A stretch of 64,000 nt of DNA from Bryum argenteum (GCA_037043015.1 CM073328.1:17395495-17459494); one strand, 5' to 3'; positions 1-10,094 are shown, counted from the first letter of the stretch. Notes: a model not told the origin generated them from the letters alone. Numbers and translations are program-made.

Positions 1-539
1 CAGGCGAATAACAAAGCGAAAAGATTGTGCGTTTCTTTTAGAAGAAAGTCAATTGTTCGGTAGTGAAACATATTAAGGGATTTCAGACATTCCCCGGAAA
101 GGGATTTCACGGAATTTCAGTCATTTTAATAACACGTGGTTGAAGTTAAATGAGGACGAATTTTTATCAGCTTTGACATAAATAAAATCAACGAGACCGC
201 AGCAGTGTAGACAGATGTAGCCAAATCCCCGCAGGCGAGTCTGAGTCTGCAACGAGTTTGACCACGCAAAGTGGACTCATGATTTGCTACTTGTAATTTG
301 CTATGAATTTTGGAAGGCAGTCTTATAGGTGTTTCTAAGATAGTGCGTGAATTTTGCACCCTATAATGTTCGTCATGAGTACACGCTACTGTTGAGTGAA
401 AAAGCTATTATGTACCTCTTAGTCAAGAAGCCTAATGCTTCACTATTGGTACTGCTCCACTTTAAATTTGAGCACTTTCTCTAACCAATTGTATACTCAC
501 ACTGAGTCCGTATTAAGAGAATCTGACAATAATAAAGAG
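1..539. other. Stretch without a recognised gene
   Basis: AT-rich DNA with short ORFs only and no splice-supported coding pattern. It holds one copy of the word GGAAAGGGATTT (near 96) that recurs near 27350 and, with one extra A, near 41717. Nothing else is supported. Confidence 0.4.
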
Positions 540-1280
540 ATTAGTCTACCGGACAAAAGGTTGGTCAAGATGAAAATGGCGGCATGTCGGCATGTCTGGA
601 GAGAATCGGCAATGATTGGCAACCGTGACCCAGTTTGCGTATATTTATTTAGGGTATATCACGGTTGCCAATCATTCCCGATTATACACTGTACAGTACA
701 ATGATCATCTAAAATATTAGACCACCCATTTTATAATTTGTGAAATCGACGTAAACAAAAGTGTAATTCATTGCAAGCCCTCATCGAATTGCTCAAAACC
801 AACTCAATTTGGTTTGGAAAAGAGAATCAAGAAATAATAAACGCCTACAGGCCTACTTGGGGTCTGCCTGCCCACACTACTTGCCACCATGTCCACTCCT
901 GGCTTGGAGAATCTTGCCTTTGACATGCCCAAGAATGTACTGTACAATGAGTGAATGTCAAGTAAAGCAGGACTGGTGCCTGGGGGCTGCCTGCCTGCGC
1001 GCCTCCATTCCGATCTTTTTATTCTATCCGATTGTGGAGGAGTCTGTACCCTTTAGGAATAAACTGATATCATTCTTCGAATATTTAATGTTCCAAGAAT
1101 TCAATTTCCTGACTCTAGTGGAGGTGTTTATAACCCACATGATTATTGCACACACAGGACCTTGGTCGAGTGATTACGTGTTATATGACGTCAGCAATTT
1201 CAATACAACACTACATTTGAAGTATACTCAGATGGCCAGATCACACGTGGTTGGTTTAACAGTCAGTAGTAAATTCCTGC
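540..1280 (+). repeat. Duplicated block A, copy 1
   Basis: This block is a diverged duplicate of 6590-7140. Shared words in the same order include GACAAAAGG and GGTCAA near the start, ATGGCGGCATGT, a central segment around CTTTGACATGCC, AAGAAT and GTACTGTACAA, and AACAGTCAGTAGTAAATTCC near the end. A 188-codon ORF (809-1375) lies inside, but the second copy carries indels and is not open, so I read the block as non-coding repeat rather than gene. Confidence 0.6.
611..676. repeat. Hairpin with perfect 18-bp arms
   Basis: Arms AATGATTGGCAACCGTGA (611-628) and its exact reverse complement (659-676) enclose a 30-nt AT-rich loop. The second copy of the surrounding block (near 6650) lacks a clean version, so the palindrome arose or survived only here. 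It may be a small MITE remnant or an RNA hairpin. Confidence 0.7.
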
Positions 1281-1939
1281 CTCTAGTCATTTCAGATGCG
1301 CACAATCGTAAGTATCTTCTGTTTATTAAAAAAAAAACCTCTATTCAAGTGCGTTCAGTCCTGAATCCAAATTGATCAAGAGGTATTGGGTGGTAGGAGT
1401 TATTATTACTCTTCATCACTGAAAGCCGGTGGTCATTTTCATTAATAGTAGGAGTACCAGTAGATACGATGAGACCAGAAACTAAGGAGCTTCAGCCAGA
1501 AAGTTAACCTCGGGCATATGACACAAAATTTTGATAGGTGCCATGAATTTCCAATGTGAACTGTAAAAGTTACATCTTGAACAACGAATCGAGAAGACTT
1601 TTTATTGCATAAAAAATGTCGAGTATTGTCACAACATCCTGTAATTGAACGATGAGTGGGTACAGAAACTGGATGTTTTCAACTTTCAAATAAATGGATC
1701 ATTATGTACGAAAGAATTGTGAGTTTGAAGCTCATGACTTGAAATAATGGTAGCTAGTGTCAAAATTCGAGCAGCACATGTACTTCATACTCGGCGGTTC
1801 ATTTCGTGCTTTGATTGATGCATCCTTGCATGAAGTATTCGACTTGGCCTGCTGCCGGGCTTGAATCTACTCAATTTTGTGCTGATACCCCTCAATGTAA
1901 TCAACTGAATCAATTGTCTGTCCATTTGCTTCGTCACAG

Positions 1940-2098
1940 TCATTGACGCTTCGATGGAGGCCTCCACTTCGACGAGCCACCGTCGCCCATGGGAGATTTT
2001 GATGGAGGTCTCCACTTGGAGGATCCACCGTCGCCCAGAGGAGCCGACTGCTTGGGGGGTCTCCACTTTGATGATCCTCCATCGCCCATCACTCCCAT
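1940..2098 (-). CDS. Small GDGG-repeat protein, 52 aa (paralogue 1)
   Basis: Function unknown; not a family I recognise. The minus-strand frame starts at ATG 2098 and stops at TGA 1940. It has a four-residue head (MGVM), then three copies of GDGGSSKWRPP joined by KQSAPL and SKSPM, then a short basic tail (SKRQ). The 11-residue unit is identical in all three copies although codons differ at third positions (GAT/GAC, GGA/GGT/GGC, TCA/TCC/TCG), the pattern expected for protein-level selection or conversion. The product would be hydrophilic, Gly/Ser/Pro-rich, basic, probably disordered, with no signal peptide or membrane segment. A paralogue of identical length lies at 4893-5051. A TATA-like box sits about 205 nt upstream. 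Other frames across the repeat are open but do not keep one repeated sequence. Confidence 0.6.
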   Translation of the reverse strand: MGVMGDGGSSKWRPPKQSAPLGDGGSSKWRPPSKSPMGDGGSSKWRPPSKRQ

Positions 2099-2302
2099 TG
2101 AAATTTGCAAAGCTGTTGAGGATGATCGAGAACCGACTGCTTGCAGGTTTGTCGAGTTTTCTGGCGGCCAATCACTAAGTGGACCAGGTCAGGGTGATAT
2201 TCACTAATCAAGATCACTTTGTGCAGTGAGCGTCTTGTGTTTGTGCTGATCACTGCTGTGAAACGGAATGAGTTGCTGTGGAAGAATGAAAGTATGGCGC
2301 TC

Positions 2303-2312
2303 ATTTATACGG
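2303..2312 (-). promoter_or_regulatory. TATA box of paralogue 1
   Basis: On the minus strand the sequence reads TATAAAT, followed some 15-20 nt later by TTCATTCTTCC. The same arrangement (TATAATA then TTCATTCTTCC) precedes the paralogue near 5247. The conserved pyrimidine-rich word is a plausible transcription start region. Confidence 0.45.
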
Positions 2313-2881
2313 AGTGAAGGTCGGGCGATTGAGTTCTGTTTCAAAGAACGCGGATAGCTTCAGTTGACAGTCCAACGTGTTGCCTGCGCTTCGAGATCCA
2401 TTACATGAATGGCAGGGAGAAACGACTCACTGGAGATAGTAGAAAAGGCTAGGAATGGTTACATGTCGTGTTGACCGGCGGCGGCGGCGGCGAGGTGAGG
2501 GATACTCACTCCGATGTTTCAGGAGAGAGGTTGTCAATGATGACTCGAAGTGCACGACCCACTTTGGAGTTGACACAGTTTGTAGGTAGTTAGAATCTTG
2601 CACTCCAAGAATGATTGGCGGAGTAGGAGGTTTCGTGGAAATATGGAATGAGCACTGGGTATAGTCACTGAAAATTCTATTTCGTAAGTACTTAGTCATC
2701 GAGGTGGGTCCGGGCCTATGGAAAGATAGAAGTCAGAGAAGGAGGCATACTAGAGGGACATGAACTCGGCCACCAAACAACATGCCCATATATGTACTTT
2801 TAGGAATCATTAGATGGTTATTGACAGTTAACTAGCGTAGTTATAGTGTCCACCCTCGAGAGGGGGAAGTAGTATTGTTCC

Positions 2882-2975
2882 GATTTCCCCTTGTCCGGTG
2901 GCCATCGGGATATTAGCACTACGAACGGACACTTCATTCACGCCGGCCCCTTAGAAAGGGACCGTAGTTTCTATC
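2882..2975 (+). repeat. Dispersed repeat, copy 1 (other copy 63252-63348)
   Basis: About 95 bp is clearly shared with 63252-63348, including ATTTCCCCTTGTCCG, GATATTAGCA, ACGAACGGACACTTCATTCA, CGGCCCCTTA and AGTTTCTATC. This copy runs into a short TATC microsatellite. No coding potential; family not identified (possibly the end of a retroelement). Confidence 0.6.
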
Positions 2976-3463
2976 TATCTATCTTTATTGACAGTTACTG
3001 AAACATATTGCTAAGGACGTTTAAGAATTTCAGTCACATGTGGCTGCAACAGAACCAATTTAATTTTCATTCGCTTTGAGTAAATAATATACACGTTTTG
3101 AGTAAATAATATACGCGTGGACGTAACATTGAAGACAGATGTTACAGATATAGTGGCTAGCATAAATAGCATACAGAGGTAGCTAATTCAAAGAATTTGC
3201 TACCATTCTTACGTATTACATCATAAAATTGAATGTAAAAGTGTGTAAGGGCATATAGTTGTTCAAATATATAGCACAACTTTTGAAGTTGAAATGTGAA
3301 TTCAAAATATTGTTTAATTCAAATATGCAACTAATAAGTACAATTATTTTCGCAATAAAAGCTTAAAACATTCTACATTTAGTTAGTTGTATAAAATGAT
3401 AGCACAAGCTGCAAAGTAACTTTAAGATTCAAGAATGCAATGTTTAAACAATCCAAATGACTA
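2976..3463. other. AT-rich spacer
   Basis: No gene, RNA or clear repeat border seen. It contains one immediate direct repeat of TTTTGAGTAAATAATATAC near 3065-3112. It probably includes the 3' flank of the decayed Tc1 element that follows, but no terminal inverted repeat could be matched. Confidence 0.35.
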
Positions 3464-4435
3464 TTACTCAATATGGTCACCTTTTGCTTTATAAACATCA
3501 CCAGATCGTTCAGGCAGAAAGCACTTCAACTTCTTATCGACATCAACTTCAATACTATACCAAATTTCTTGTATCTTCTCTCATAAATTACTTTTGATAG
3601 TCAGTTTCTTTGCTCAAGACCTTATCGTTCGACAATCTACTTCATTCCAAAGGTGTTCCACAAGATTGAGGTCCAGCGATTGTGGAGTTGTGATCAATAC
3701 CAATTGAAATAAGCTTGAACTTCTTTACAAGCAACCAATTTACAATATATAATTTGCAGCATGATATAATGCTTTGGTTCATTATCATGCTAAAAAATAA
3801 TACTCTTTTCATCTAAACCTTGCATGCATATAGTCTCCATAAGTTCCGACTCCAAAATCTCTCGATATATATATCTCTCCATCTTCCCTTTAATCGAATG
3901 AAGGTTTCCAACTCCTTCAAAAATCATGCAATACCAAACTATAATACTGTCTTCCTCCTCCATGTTTAACTTTATATTGCACATGCTGCTCAAAAACACT
4001 TTCTCCACTCTTTTCTTCCACAATATTCCCGTCCATTAGAGCCAAAGAGGTTGAATTGTGACTCACTCAAAGAGAATGACAAAACTCCAATATTCCCAAG
4101 TGAAACAATTACACTTCTTTGCGAATTGAAAACGTCGTGCTCAATGCCTCTTGGTCGGAACTAGCCTTTTGACTCTCACACGTGCTTGTAGACCTTGCCT
4201 CTAGAGACTCCTACTCATGAACATATATTACATAAGCTGATCTCGCATGAATCCATCAATGTTTCGATGTCAATTCCTTCTAATATTAAATGGTTATATA
4301 TCTGTGTGCGAAATAATTATGTATTCCAGCTTCGAACAGTTTCAGGAGTGTGTGCATCATTCGGTGTGTTAGGCCACAACCAGAGAGACTTGTATTACAG
4401 CTCACTCTTTTCTTTTAATTTCACAATTCAATGAT
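3464..4435 (-). pseudogene. Decayed Tc1-like transposase
   Basis: Read on the minus strand in shifting frames this is a cut-and-paste transposase of the Tc1 type. Visible pieces in order: a degraded first-Asp region ending FNLFGSNGREYC (about 4045-4015); a clear core 4023-3790 with SIIVWYCMIFEGVG and a GKMERYIYREILE segment; the second catalytic Asp in HDNEPKH near 3787, preceded by an in-frame stop; the LDLNLVEHLWNEVD motif near 3670; and a C-terminal tail ending VYKAKGDH at 3467. Several stops and frameshifts rule out function. No TIRs or TA duplication were found, so element borders are unknown. It is only distantly related to the second Tc1-like element at 13354-14957. Confidence 0.75.
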
Positions 4436-4892
4436 ATTTTGGATTCAACATTTTAAATCCTACATCGATTCTTTCACGAATCCAGATCCAGTAAGCAATC
4501 ACACGAAATAATCCAATCAGGGAAAGCTGTATGCGCTCAGCAATGTGGAGCAGGTACGATGAAATCTATTGGTAGTAATTTTGTCAAATTTTGGTCACAA
4601 CCTCCTGCTACTGAGGAGTAAAATAAATGAAGAATCACGAATGTGAGTACTCTAGAAACACTGTACAATGGATTTCTAACTAGGTAAGAGGTCGTCATAG
4701 CGTCGGCAATTGGGATAATCAATCGTCGTTTCGATGTGATTCTAAGCTCACTGTCGGCCAGCGCAAGAGCTAGCTCGGACAGGCACATGCTCTCACTCTT
4801 TCGGATGAGAAACGAATCCGCTGAAATGTTCTCTTAACAGGCTCCGGAAGTCGATCGTCGCACCCATCACTTGCACGTTCTCCAACACCATC

Positions 4893-5051
4893 TCATTCAC
4901 GCTGAGATGGAGGTCTCCATTTCGAGGAGCCACCGTCGCCGAGCGGTGACTTGGATGGCGGTCTCCACTTGGACGAGCCGCCATCGCCGATCGGAGCCGA
5001 CTGCTTCGGAGGTTTCCACTTCGATGAGCCTCCATCGCCCAACACTGCCAT
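4893..5051 (-). CDS. Small GDGG-repeat protein, 52 aa (paralogue 2)
   Basis: Same length and layout as the gene at 1940-2098: MAVL, then GDGGSSKWKPP, KQSAPI, GDGGSSKWRPP, SKSPL, GDGGSSKWRPP and the tail SQRE. Against paralogue 1 only a few residues differ (head, one linker residue in each spacer, one K for R, tail), while many codons differ silently. That argues for an expressed protein rather than satellite DNA. The ATG at 5051 is chosen because it aligns with the ATG of paralogue 1 and gives the same length. Role unknown; with its WxPP-type repeat it could be a secreted-like, binding or stress peptide, but no targeting signal is visible. Promoter: TATAATA near 5247. Confidence 0.6.
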   Translation of the reverse strand: MAVLGDGGSSKWKPPKQSAPIGDGGSSKWRPPSKSPLGDGGSSKWRPPSQRE

Positions 5052-5237
5052 AGTGTACTCGGAAGCACGTATTAGCAGTTCTTGATAAAGCTTCGATCAG
5101 GTAGACCAATTCAAGATCGAGGAGAAGGCCTTTGAAGAGCTCGATGATTGTGACTTCGTTCTCTCGGTAGTATGTAGTGAATACCACTTGGGTGCTTTGC
5201 AAAGCTTGGTGTTGAGGAAGAATGAATGGAGGATGCT

Positions 5238-5247
5238 CTATTATATG
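5238..5247 (-). promoter_or_regulatory. TATA box of paralogue 2
   Basis: On the minus strand ATATAATAGAGC is followed about 15 nt later by TTCATTCTTCCTCAACACC. It aligns with the promoter region of paralogue 1 (TATAAATGAGC, then TTCATTCTTCCACAGCAAC). The start codon lies about 190 nt downstream. Confidence 0.45.
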
Positions 5248-5523
5248 TTGTGAGTGAGGTCACAACGACCTCGATCATTGACGCGCTCTTCTTCTTGCCG
5301 AGGTCCCGACGCACTACTGGTAGCTTTACATTCCGAGGAGAGAGTGGTGGTCTGACTTCGGGGATTTTTGAATAGATGTCGTGTTGAACGGCGTCGTCAA
5401 GAACCAGGGCATTCGTACGACAGCAGACAACAAGGAATATGCATCCGATTGTCATGTAGTAAAGACCCATGTGCATTAAAATCCAGGTACTAGTAGCCGA
5501 TGTAAGAAGTGGCTGCCTCCTAA

Positions 5524-5920
5524 GGGCGCAGTCACATGTGAGACCCGACCCCGTAAAATGGATCGGGTCTCAGAAAAGTAAGCCACTCACATGCTCCCCA
5601 ACCCAACATAATAATCACGGGCTCCCGTATTATAATTCGGGCTTGCCAAGGGAAGGTGGCAAGCCCTTGAAATTAATATAGAACCCGATTTATAAATTGG
5701 TGTGTTCTTTTGTGGCTTATTCCCTGACAATGTAAACTTAGCATGGAACTTAGCTAAGTTTACATTGTCAGGGAATAAGCCACAAAAGAACACACTAATT
5801 TATAACATCATGAATGAACATGGAAGTGACCCTTAATGTTCACCCTGAAAAGTCACCCTTCAAAAAATATGGGTAGCTACAGTGAAATTATGGGGTCGGG
5901 TCTCACATGTGAGTGCGCCC
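5524..5920. mobile_element. PIF/Harbinger-like MITE, TSD TAA
   Basis: A 397-bp element with near-perfect terminal inverted repeats: left GGGCGCAGTCACATGTGAGA continuing CCCGACCCC, right its complement with one mismatch. TAA is duplicated at 5521-5523 and 5921-5923. The 3-bp TWA duplication and G-rich ends fit Tourist-type MITEs of the PIF/Harbinger group. No transposase. A second, very strong palindrome is nested inside (5689-5806). Confidence 0.85.
5689..5806. repeat. Nested long palindrome (foldback) inside the MITE
   Basis: Arms 5700-5742 and 5753-5795 are perfectly complementary (43 nt each) around a 10-nt spacer, and pairing continues outward to about 52 nt per arm with few mismatches. 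This is either a foldback MITE that landed inside the older MITE, or a source of a long RNA hairpin. The perfect arms contrast with the slightly diverged outer TIRs, suggesting a recent origin. Confidence 0.85.
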
Positions 5921-5929
5921 TAAGTTGGA

Positions 5930-6589
5930 ACAGCAGCTATTGGAGAGTGCGTGATGCGGGGCTGCCACGTAAGTTTTAACCCCTAAATTTCCTTGGTGTT
6001 TTTTGGGAGCTTGAAAACTCAAAACTGCAATTCTCCACCTCTAAGTACTCGTGGGGGTGTGGACCAATTTCTTCTCCTTTTTTAAGACTTCCAACCGTAA
6101 GATCTTGTACCTAAGAATATGCTTGATTACTGTTCAAAAAATTGACCGTTGGATGTTTACCATTTGAGAGATTATAACATTCAAAGTTTGTCTCCCAAGT
6201 TTTTTTGGGCATTGCGAAGATTGGTTTTGAAATTTTTGAAGGCTGCCCTTGTAAAATTGGTAAACTTTTGACTTGAGTCACTTTGAAATTTGAGTAGTGA
6301 TTAAGTAAAGAACATGTTTCAAAAAAAAAATTCAAAAAAGTTACTTATTTGAGCTGCCCCATCTCGGCTCGCAACCCAAGGATCGTCCTAGAAGACTCAA
6401 AAATTGGAATTTGACTTTGCAAATTTTGCCACACCTACTTTGCAATGTAACTCACACAATTCCAAAAAACATCTCAAAAATATTCATTTTTACTAAGAAA
6501 CTAAGGCTGCCCAAGACATCAAAAGACCGTTTCGATTTTTAAGGAAAGTTAGGGGTTAGAAGAATCCGACAGTGAGGAGCTCCGTCTTC
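5930..6589. other. Stretch without a recognised gene
   Basis: AT-rich. Part of it (about 6095-6200) resembles 39890-40010 in the words AGATCTTGTAC, GAGATTATAAC and TTCAAAGTT, so it probably contains a fragment of a dispersed repeat. No coding signal. Confidence 0.35.
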
Positions 6590-7140
6590 TTGGAATCAGA
6601 CAAAAGGCTGGTCAATATGGCGGCATGTACGCAGAGAATCGTGAATTAGAATGAATGGTTACTCGAGACCTGTGACCCTCTTTGGCTCTTTGCCTAAATT
6701 ATTTTTTTAATTTTCATTGAAAAGATCAATATATTTTATTTGTGGTTTGATATGTGGGTTTCTCAAAACCACCCCTAATTGTAACTAGCGAATGATTAGA
6801 AACCTGATACCGCCTACAAGGGTCCCGCTTGCCCACACCTTTTGCTTTCATGCCCACTTCTGGCGTGGAGAGTACCTTTGACATGCCTAAGAATATGTAC
6901 TGTACAACGACTGACTGTGCTCATTATATTTTAAAATCTTGTTTTCGAACCATGTGCGCATAAATCTTAGGGAGGGTCACCCTCACAATATTGAATATTC
7001 AGGTGGGGGCTGCCTCCATTTCAATCTTTGATTCTCTCCAATTGTGGCTGAGTTTAGATCATGTGCGAAATGAATGATACCATTGTAGTAAGTTAGACCC
7101 AAACAAACCGTAGTTGATAACAGTCAGTAGTAAATTCCTG
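6590..7140 (+). repeat. Duplicated block A, copy 2
   Basis: Diverged duplicate of 540-1280 in the same orientation, with several indels (see that entry). It ends at the shared word AACAGTCAGTAGTAAATTCC. Blocks A and the GDGG genes occur in the order A, gene 1, gene 2, A', so the locus is not a simple tandem duplication. Confidence 0.55.
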
Positions 7141-7183
7141 CCTCCACTATTAGAAAGGGCAGGTATTAAGAGTTCGTTAGTTA

Positions 7184-7415
7184 CTAAGGTAGGAGTGGTT
7201 AAAACGGTCCAGCCCCAAAAACCGCACAGCAGGGTTCAAATATTCATAGGAAATTATAAGATTACTCAAAAAATGTCTCTTTTTTTTAGATGGATTTGCA
7301 CTAGCTTTGCATACTATCGAAAAATAATTAATATTTTACACCACTATTCCAAGTATGCAAAGCTGAAATTCGGACGGTTTTTGGGGCTGGACGGTTATAG
7401 CCACTCCTACCTTAG
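7184..7415. mobile_element. MITE with TA duplication
   Basis: A 232-bp element. The left end reads CTAAGGTAGGAGTGGTTA and the right end reads its complement; inner TIR sequence adds CCAGCCCCAAAAACCG and complement. It is flanked by TA on both sides (7182-7183, 7416-7417), as for Tc1/mariner-mobilised MITEs, but the ends are not Stowaway ends. No coding capacity. Confidence 0.8.
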
Positions 7416-7642
7416 TAGTACTTATATGTCCATAGCCAGACACTTCAATGATGGCCCCCTTGTACTTGGCCGTGCCACTGCTGTACTTCTTTTACCTGAT
7501 GAGTTAATTCAGCTACATTCAAAGTCTTCGGCTTGTTCCTGCGCGTTTAATTAATTCGTAGCCGACACCACAGTTGATAGATGAAGTATTAAATCTAGTC
7601 ACTTCAAATGCTCAAATTGAGCGTACATGTCTTTTAGGTCCA

Positions 7643-7909
7643 TTAACCCCTAAAGATCCAAGAAAGCCGAAATGGCTTTTTGGGGTTTTCGCAGGGAAAA
7701 AAGTCAGCCAACTTTGACCATTATAATCTCAAAATCAGAAAACAATTAACGCTTCAAATTTGACATATGAGTATAGGGTCAAGTTCACTTCAAGATCCTA
7801 TGGTTGGATCTTCTAATTACTGCTTAGATTGAGTTTTTTGGGCCTGAAGTAGAAGAGGGTCTTTTGTGATAATTTAGACAATTTTGTATCAAGGATCTTT
7901 AGGGGTTAA
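7643..7909. mobile_element. Small TTAACC-ended element
   Basis: A 267-bp element bounded by TTAACCCCTAAAGATCC and its exact complement. Its termini match the TTAACCYYTAAA ends of larger elements at 14962-15915, 44528-46530, 52082-53243 and 52469-53083, so it is the smallest member seen here. Target duplication is unclear. Confidence 0.7.
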
Positions 7910-8530
7910 ACAATAACCTCTACCCAGGTAAGTTCAGCTCTAAATTCAAATTGATCAACATGTCTTAGTAGTAAGTAACGAAGAAAATGATACTCTTTAT
8001 GGGTGGAAGCATGCTAGGGTGGATCAAAACGTAGGTTATGCCGTCAAATTCCTGTAAACTTGCTCGTTCAATGGCCGTTCTTTTACACCTTGCATCTTCA
8101 AGTACTAATGCTTTAACGGATTTAGGTAGAAGGAGTGATGACGCATCCAAATCAATTGACCAATCTTTATAAAAACTCTTGGAACATAGAGGATTTTGAT
8201 CATATAGTTTTTGAGAAAAGTACGTTACAGGCAATCAAAACCTTACAAAGTACTCATTTAATGTTGAAATTAAGTTGCAAAGTACTAAAATTATTATGTG
8301 GTTGGAGAGAGCACCTTCTAATGTTGAACATGTTGCATTCTCACTTCCCTAAAATGCATTCTTTTCTTACAATATACCTCGGTCAAAGTGCCAAAACTTT
8401 GACATGGTTTAATTTTGTCAAAAATTAAATTTTTTTGGTGTTTTTTTGTGGATTCCTAGAGAGATTTAGGATTCCCTGGTGACGGTGGGTAGCACAAGCC
8501 ATTTTGTGGCGCCAAAGCATCCCTGCAGGA
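7910..8530. other. Stretch with short ORFs only
   Basis: Overlapping ORFs of 89-97 codons occur on both strands (7965-8234 minus, 8135-8428 plus) but neither shows recognised motifs, splice context or promoter. No repeat borders found. Confidence 0.3.
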
Positions 8531-8947
8531 AGTGTGGAAAATTCAAGGATTTTTACCGTTGGGTACTCACAGTACTCTCGGCCCTCTAATTTTAGAAAGA
8601 GACAAAGGAAGAAGACGCGCGTTTCAAAACTTTAGTTGGTGGACATTGATGGCTTTTGCAGGCTTTTGCAGGCTTTTGGCGCCGTCGCTTTTAGGATGGA
8701 TCCGATGGGGGGAGGTTCGTCTTCCTCCGATTCTTGTGGGTGTGTTCTGCAAGGATGACGGCGTCCATGTCCTTCGATTCAAGCCTGCTTGTTGTAGAGA
8801 CAGTCTTTCAAATCGGATTAGGGTTTCAGCATTGAGCTTGAGGTTTGAAATCTGCGCAACTCGTCGTCAGAGTTGGGTTAGGGTTGATGTTGGTTATTGT
8901 CGCCGTGTCGTAGTTGTTTTAGTTGGTATTGGTTATCTGAGTACTAG

Positions 8948-9523
8948 GTGGGGATAGGTAACCAGCGCAATCGGATGCGGAGTCGCCTTGGCATCAGCCG
9001 GTCCGGTCCGGAAGAGCGATCGGCCGCTGCTGCTGCTGCTGAATTCAAACGTGCGGCTTCAGCCGAAGGTGCGAGACTTAGAATGCGTGCATACCGGGGG
9101 AGGCTAGTAGCGCGGGATGTGAACATTCAAACTGCTCGGCAGTCTATACATGGTTCAATAGAAACAAGTGGAATTGGAGAACGTCTAACTACTCGCAAGT
9201 CGAACAAGCTGGCTCTTTGTATCATGCAGGAGCTCGAAGAATGCGAAACGCCAACTTATAAAAGCACCATTATTGAGAAGATGCTAAATCACAACGGGAT
9301 ATGGCCGATGCTCCCGGAGTATTACCCACGACTTTCTGAGGCAAAGTCGATCTCCACTTTTCTTAGGAATTACCGGAATGATCAAGTTACAAGTAGTGAA
9401 GGGTGTCCATTTGAAGGAATTCATTGTGCAGAAAGGGGTTCTTTTGGACGAAGCTGTCAGCAAGGTTGTCATACCGGGCGGGCACGCCGCCCGCCCGTCC
9501 GTCGGCCTTGTCCGTCCGATTGA
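8948..9523 (+). CDS. Hypothetical protein interrupted by a MITE
   Basis: A 191-codon ORF in a locally GC-richer stretch. The N-terminal third is Arg/Ala-rich with a polyalanine run of six (low complexity). Residues about 75-145 look like ordinary protein and are the more credible part (for example STIIEKMLNHNGIWPMLPEY and SISTFLRNYRND). I do not recognise a family. The last about 20 codons lie inside the hAT-like MITE at 9461; joining the two sides of the insertion would put a TGA directly after the duplicated target, so the native protein would end near residue 171. Another frame (KEFIVQKGVLLDEAVS) is also open there, so the exon structure is uncertain. Confidence 0.3.
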   Translation: MGIGNQRNRMRSRLGISRSGPEERSAAAAAAEFKRAASAEGARLRMRAYRGRLVARDVNIQTARQSIHGSIETSGIGERLTTRKSNKLALCIMQELEECETPTYKSTIIEKMLNHNGIWPMLPEYYPRLSEAKSISTFLRNYRNDQVTSSEGCPFEGIHCAERGSFGRSCQQGCHTGRARRPPVRRPCPSD

Positions 9524-9800
9524 GTTGTGGCTCGCCCAATAGGGTCAAACGGCTGTTGACTTTTACTTTAGGTAAAAAAACAACGACGTGGCAAGGGTTT
9601 AGGTGAAAATTAAGCCACTTGGCCGCCGCGTACGGGCCGCGTGAAATGCCACACACACTTTATACTACAAAGTTTGTTACCCACGAAAAATTACACACCC
9701 CCTACAATCAAGGTGGGCGGGCACGCCCATCTGTCCGGGACAACTCGTACGCCCATTTTGCCCGCCCGATTACCGCAACACGCCCGATATGACAACCTAG
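9461..9800. mobile_element. hAT-like MITE, 8-bp target duplication
   Basis: A 340-bp GC-rich element. Ends CAAGGTTGTCATACCGGGCG and, reverse-complemented, CTAGGTTGTCATATCGGGCG. Flanking 8-bp repeats are GCTGTCAG (9453-9460) and GCTGTTAG (9801-9808), one mismatch. TIR form and 8-bp duplication fit the hAT superfamily. It interrupts the ORF that starts at 8948. Confidence 0.8.
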
Positions 9801-9970
9801 GCTGTTAGTGAAGGCATCGAAGGAACGCGGTTTCCTGTCTTTCAAGGGTGTTGAAGGTACGTTACTTACGACTTACGAGCAACCTTCTCTCGATTTCTTT
9901 ACTATTTAATTCATTTTACGTCTCTAAGTGCGGTGCAAATTGAGTAACGCAGTATGTATTTCTATAAAGG

Positions 9971-10094
9971 AGAAGTGAGATCGGGTATGGGCCTTCCCTA
10001 GGGTGTTGTTTATCAGTGATGCATTCAATCGAAGAAGTGAGATCGGGTATGGGCCTTCCCCAGGGTGTTGTTTATGAGTGATGCATTGAATCGG
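9971..10094. repeat. 62-bp tandem duplication
   Basis: Two copies (start 9971 and 10033) of a unit beginning AGAAGTGAGATCGGGTATGG and including CAGTGATGCATT/GAGTGATGCATT. Few differences, so fairly recent. Immediately upstream of the solo LTR. Confidence 0.75.

Noticed and set aside
809..1375. 188-codon plus ORF
   Set aside because: Lies in duplicated block A; the second copy (6770-7145) carries indels that break the frame, and no motif is present.
1785..2207. Longer ORFs of 71-128 codons on both strands over the GDGG repeat
   Set aside because: They are open only because the repeat unit lacks stops in several frames. Only the 1940-2098 minus frame gives one conserved repeated peptide.
4793..5202. 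ORFs of 60-101 codons overlapping the second GDGG gene
   Set aside because: Same reason; they use non-ATG or unaligned starts and do not match between paralogues.
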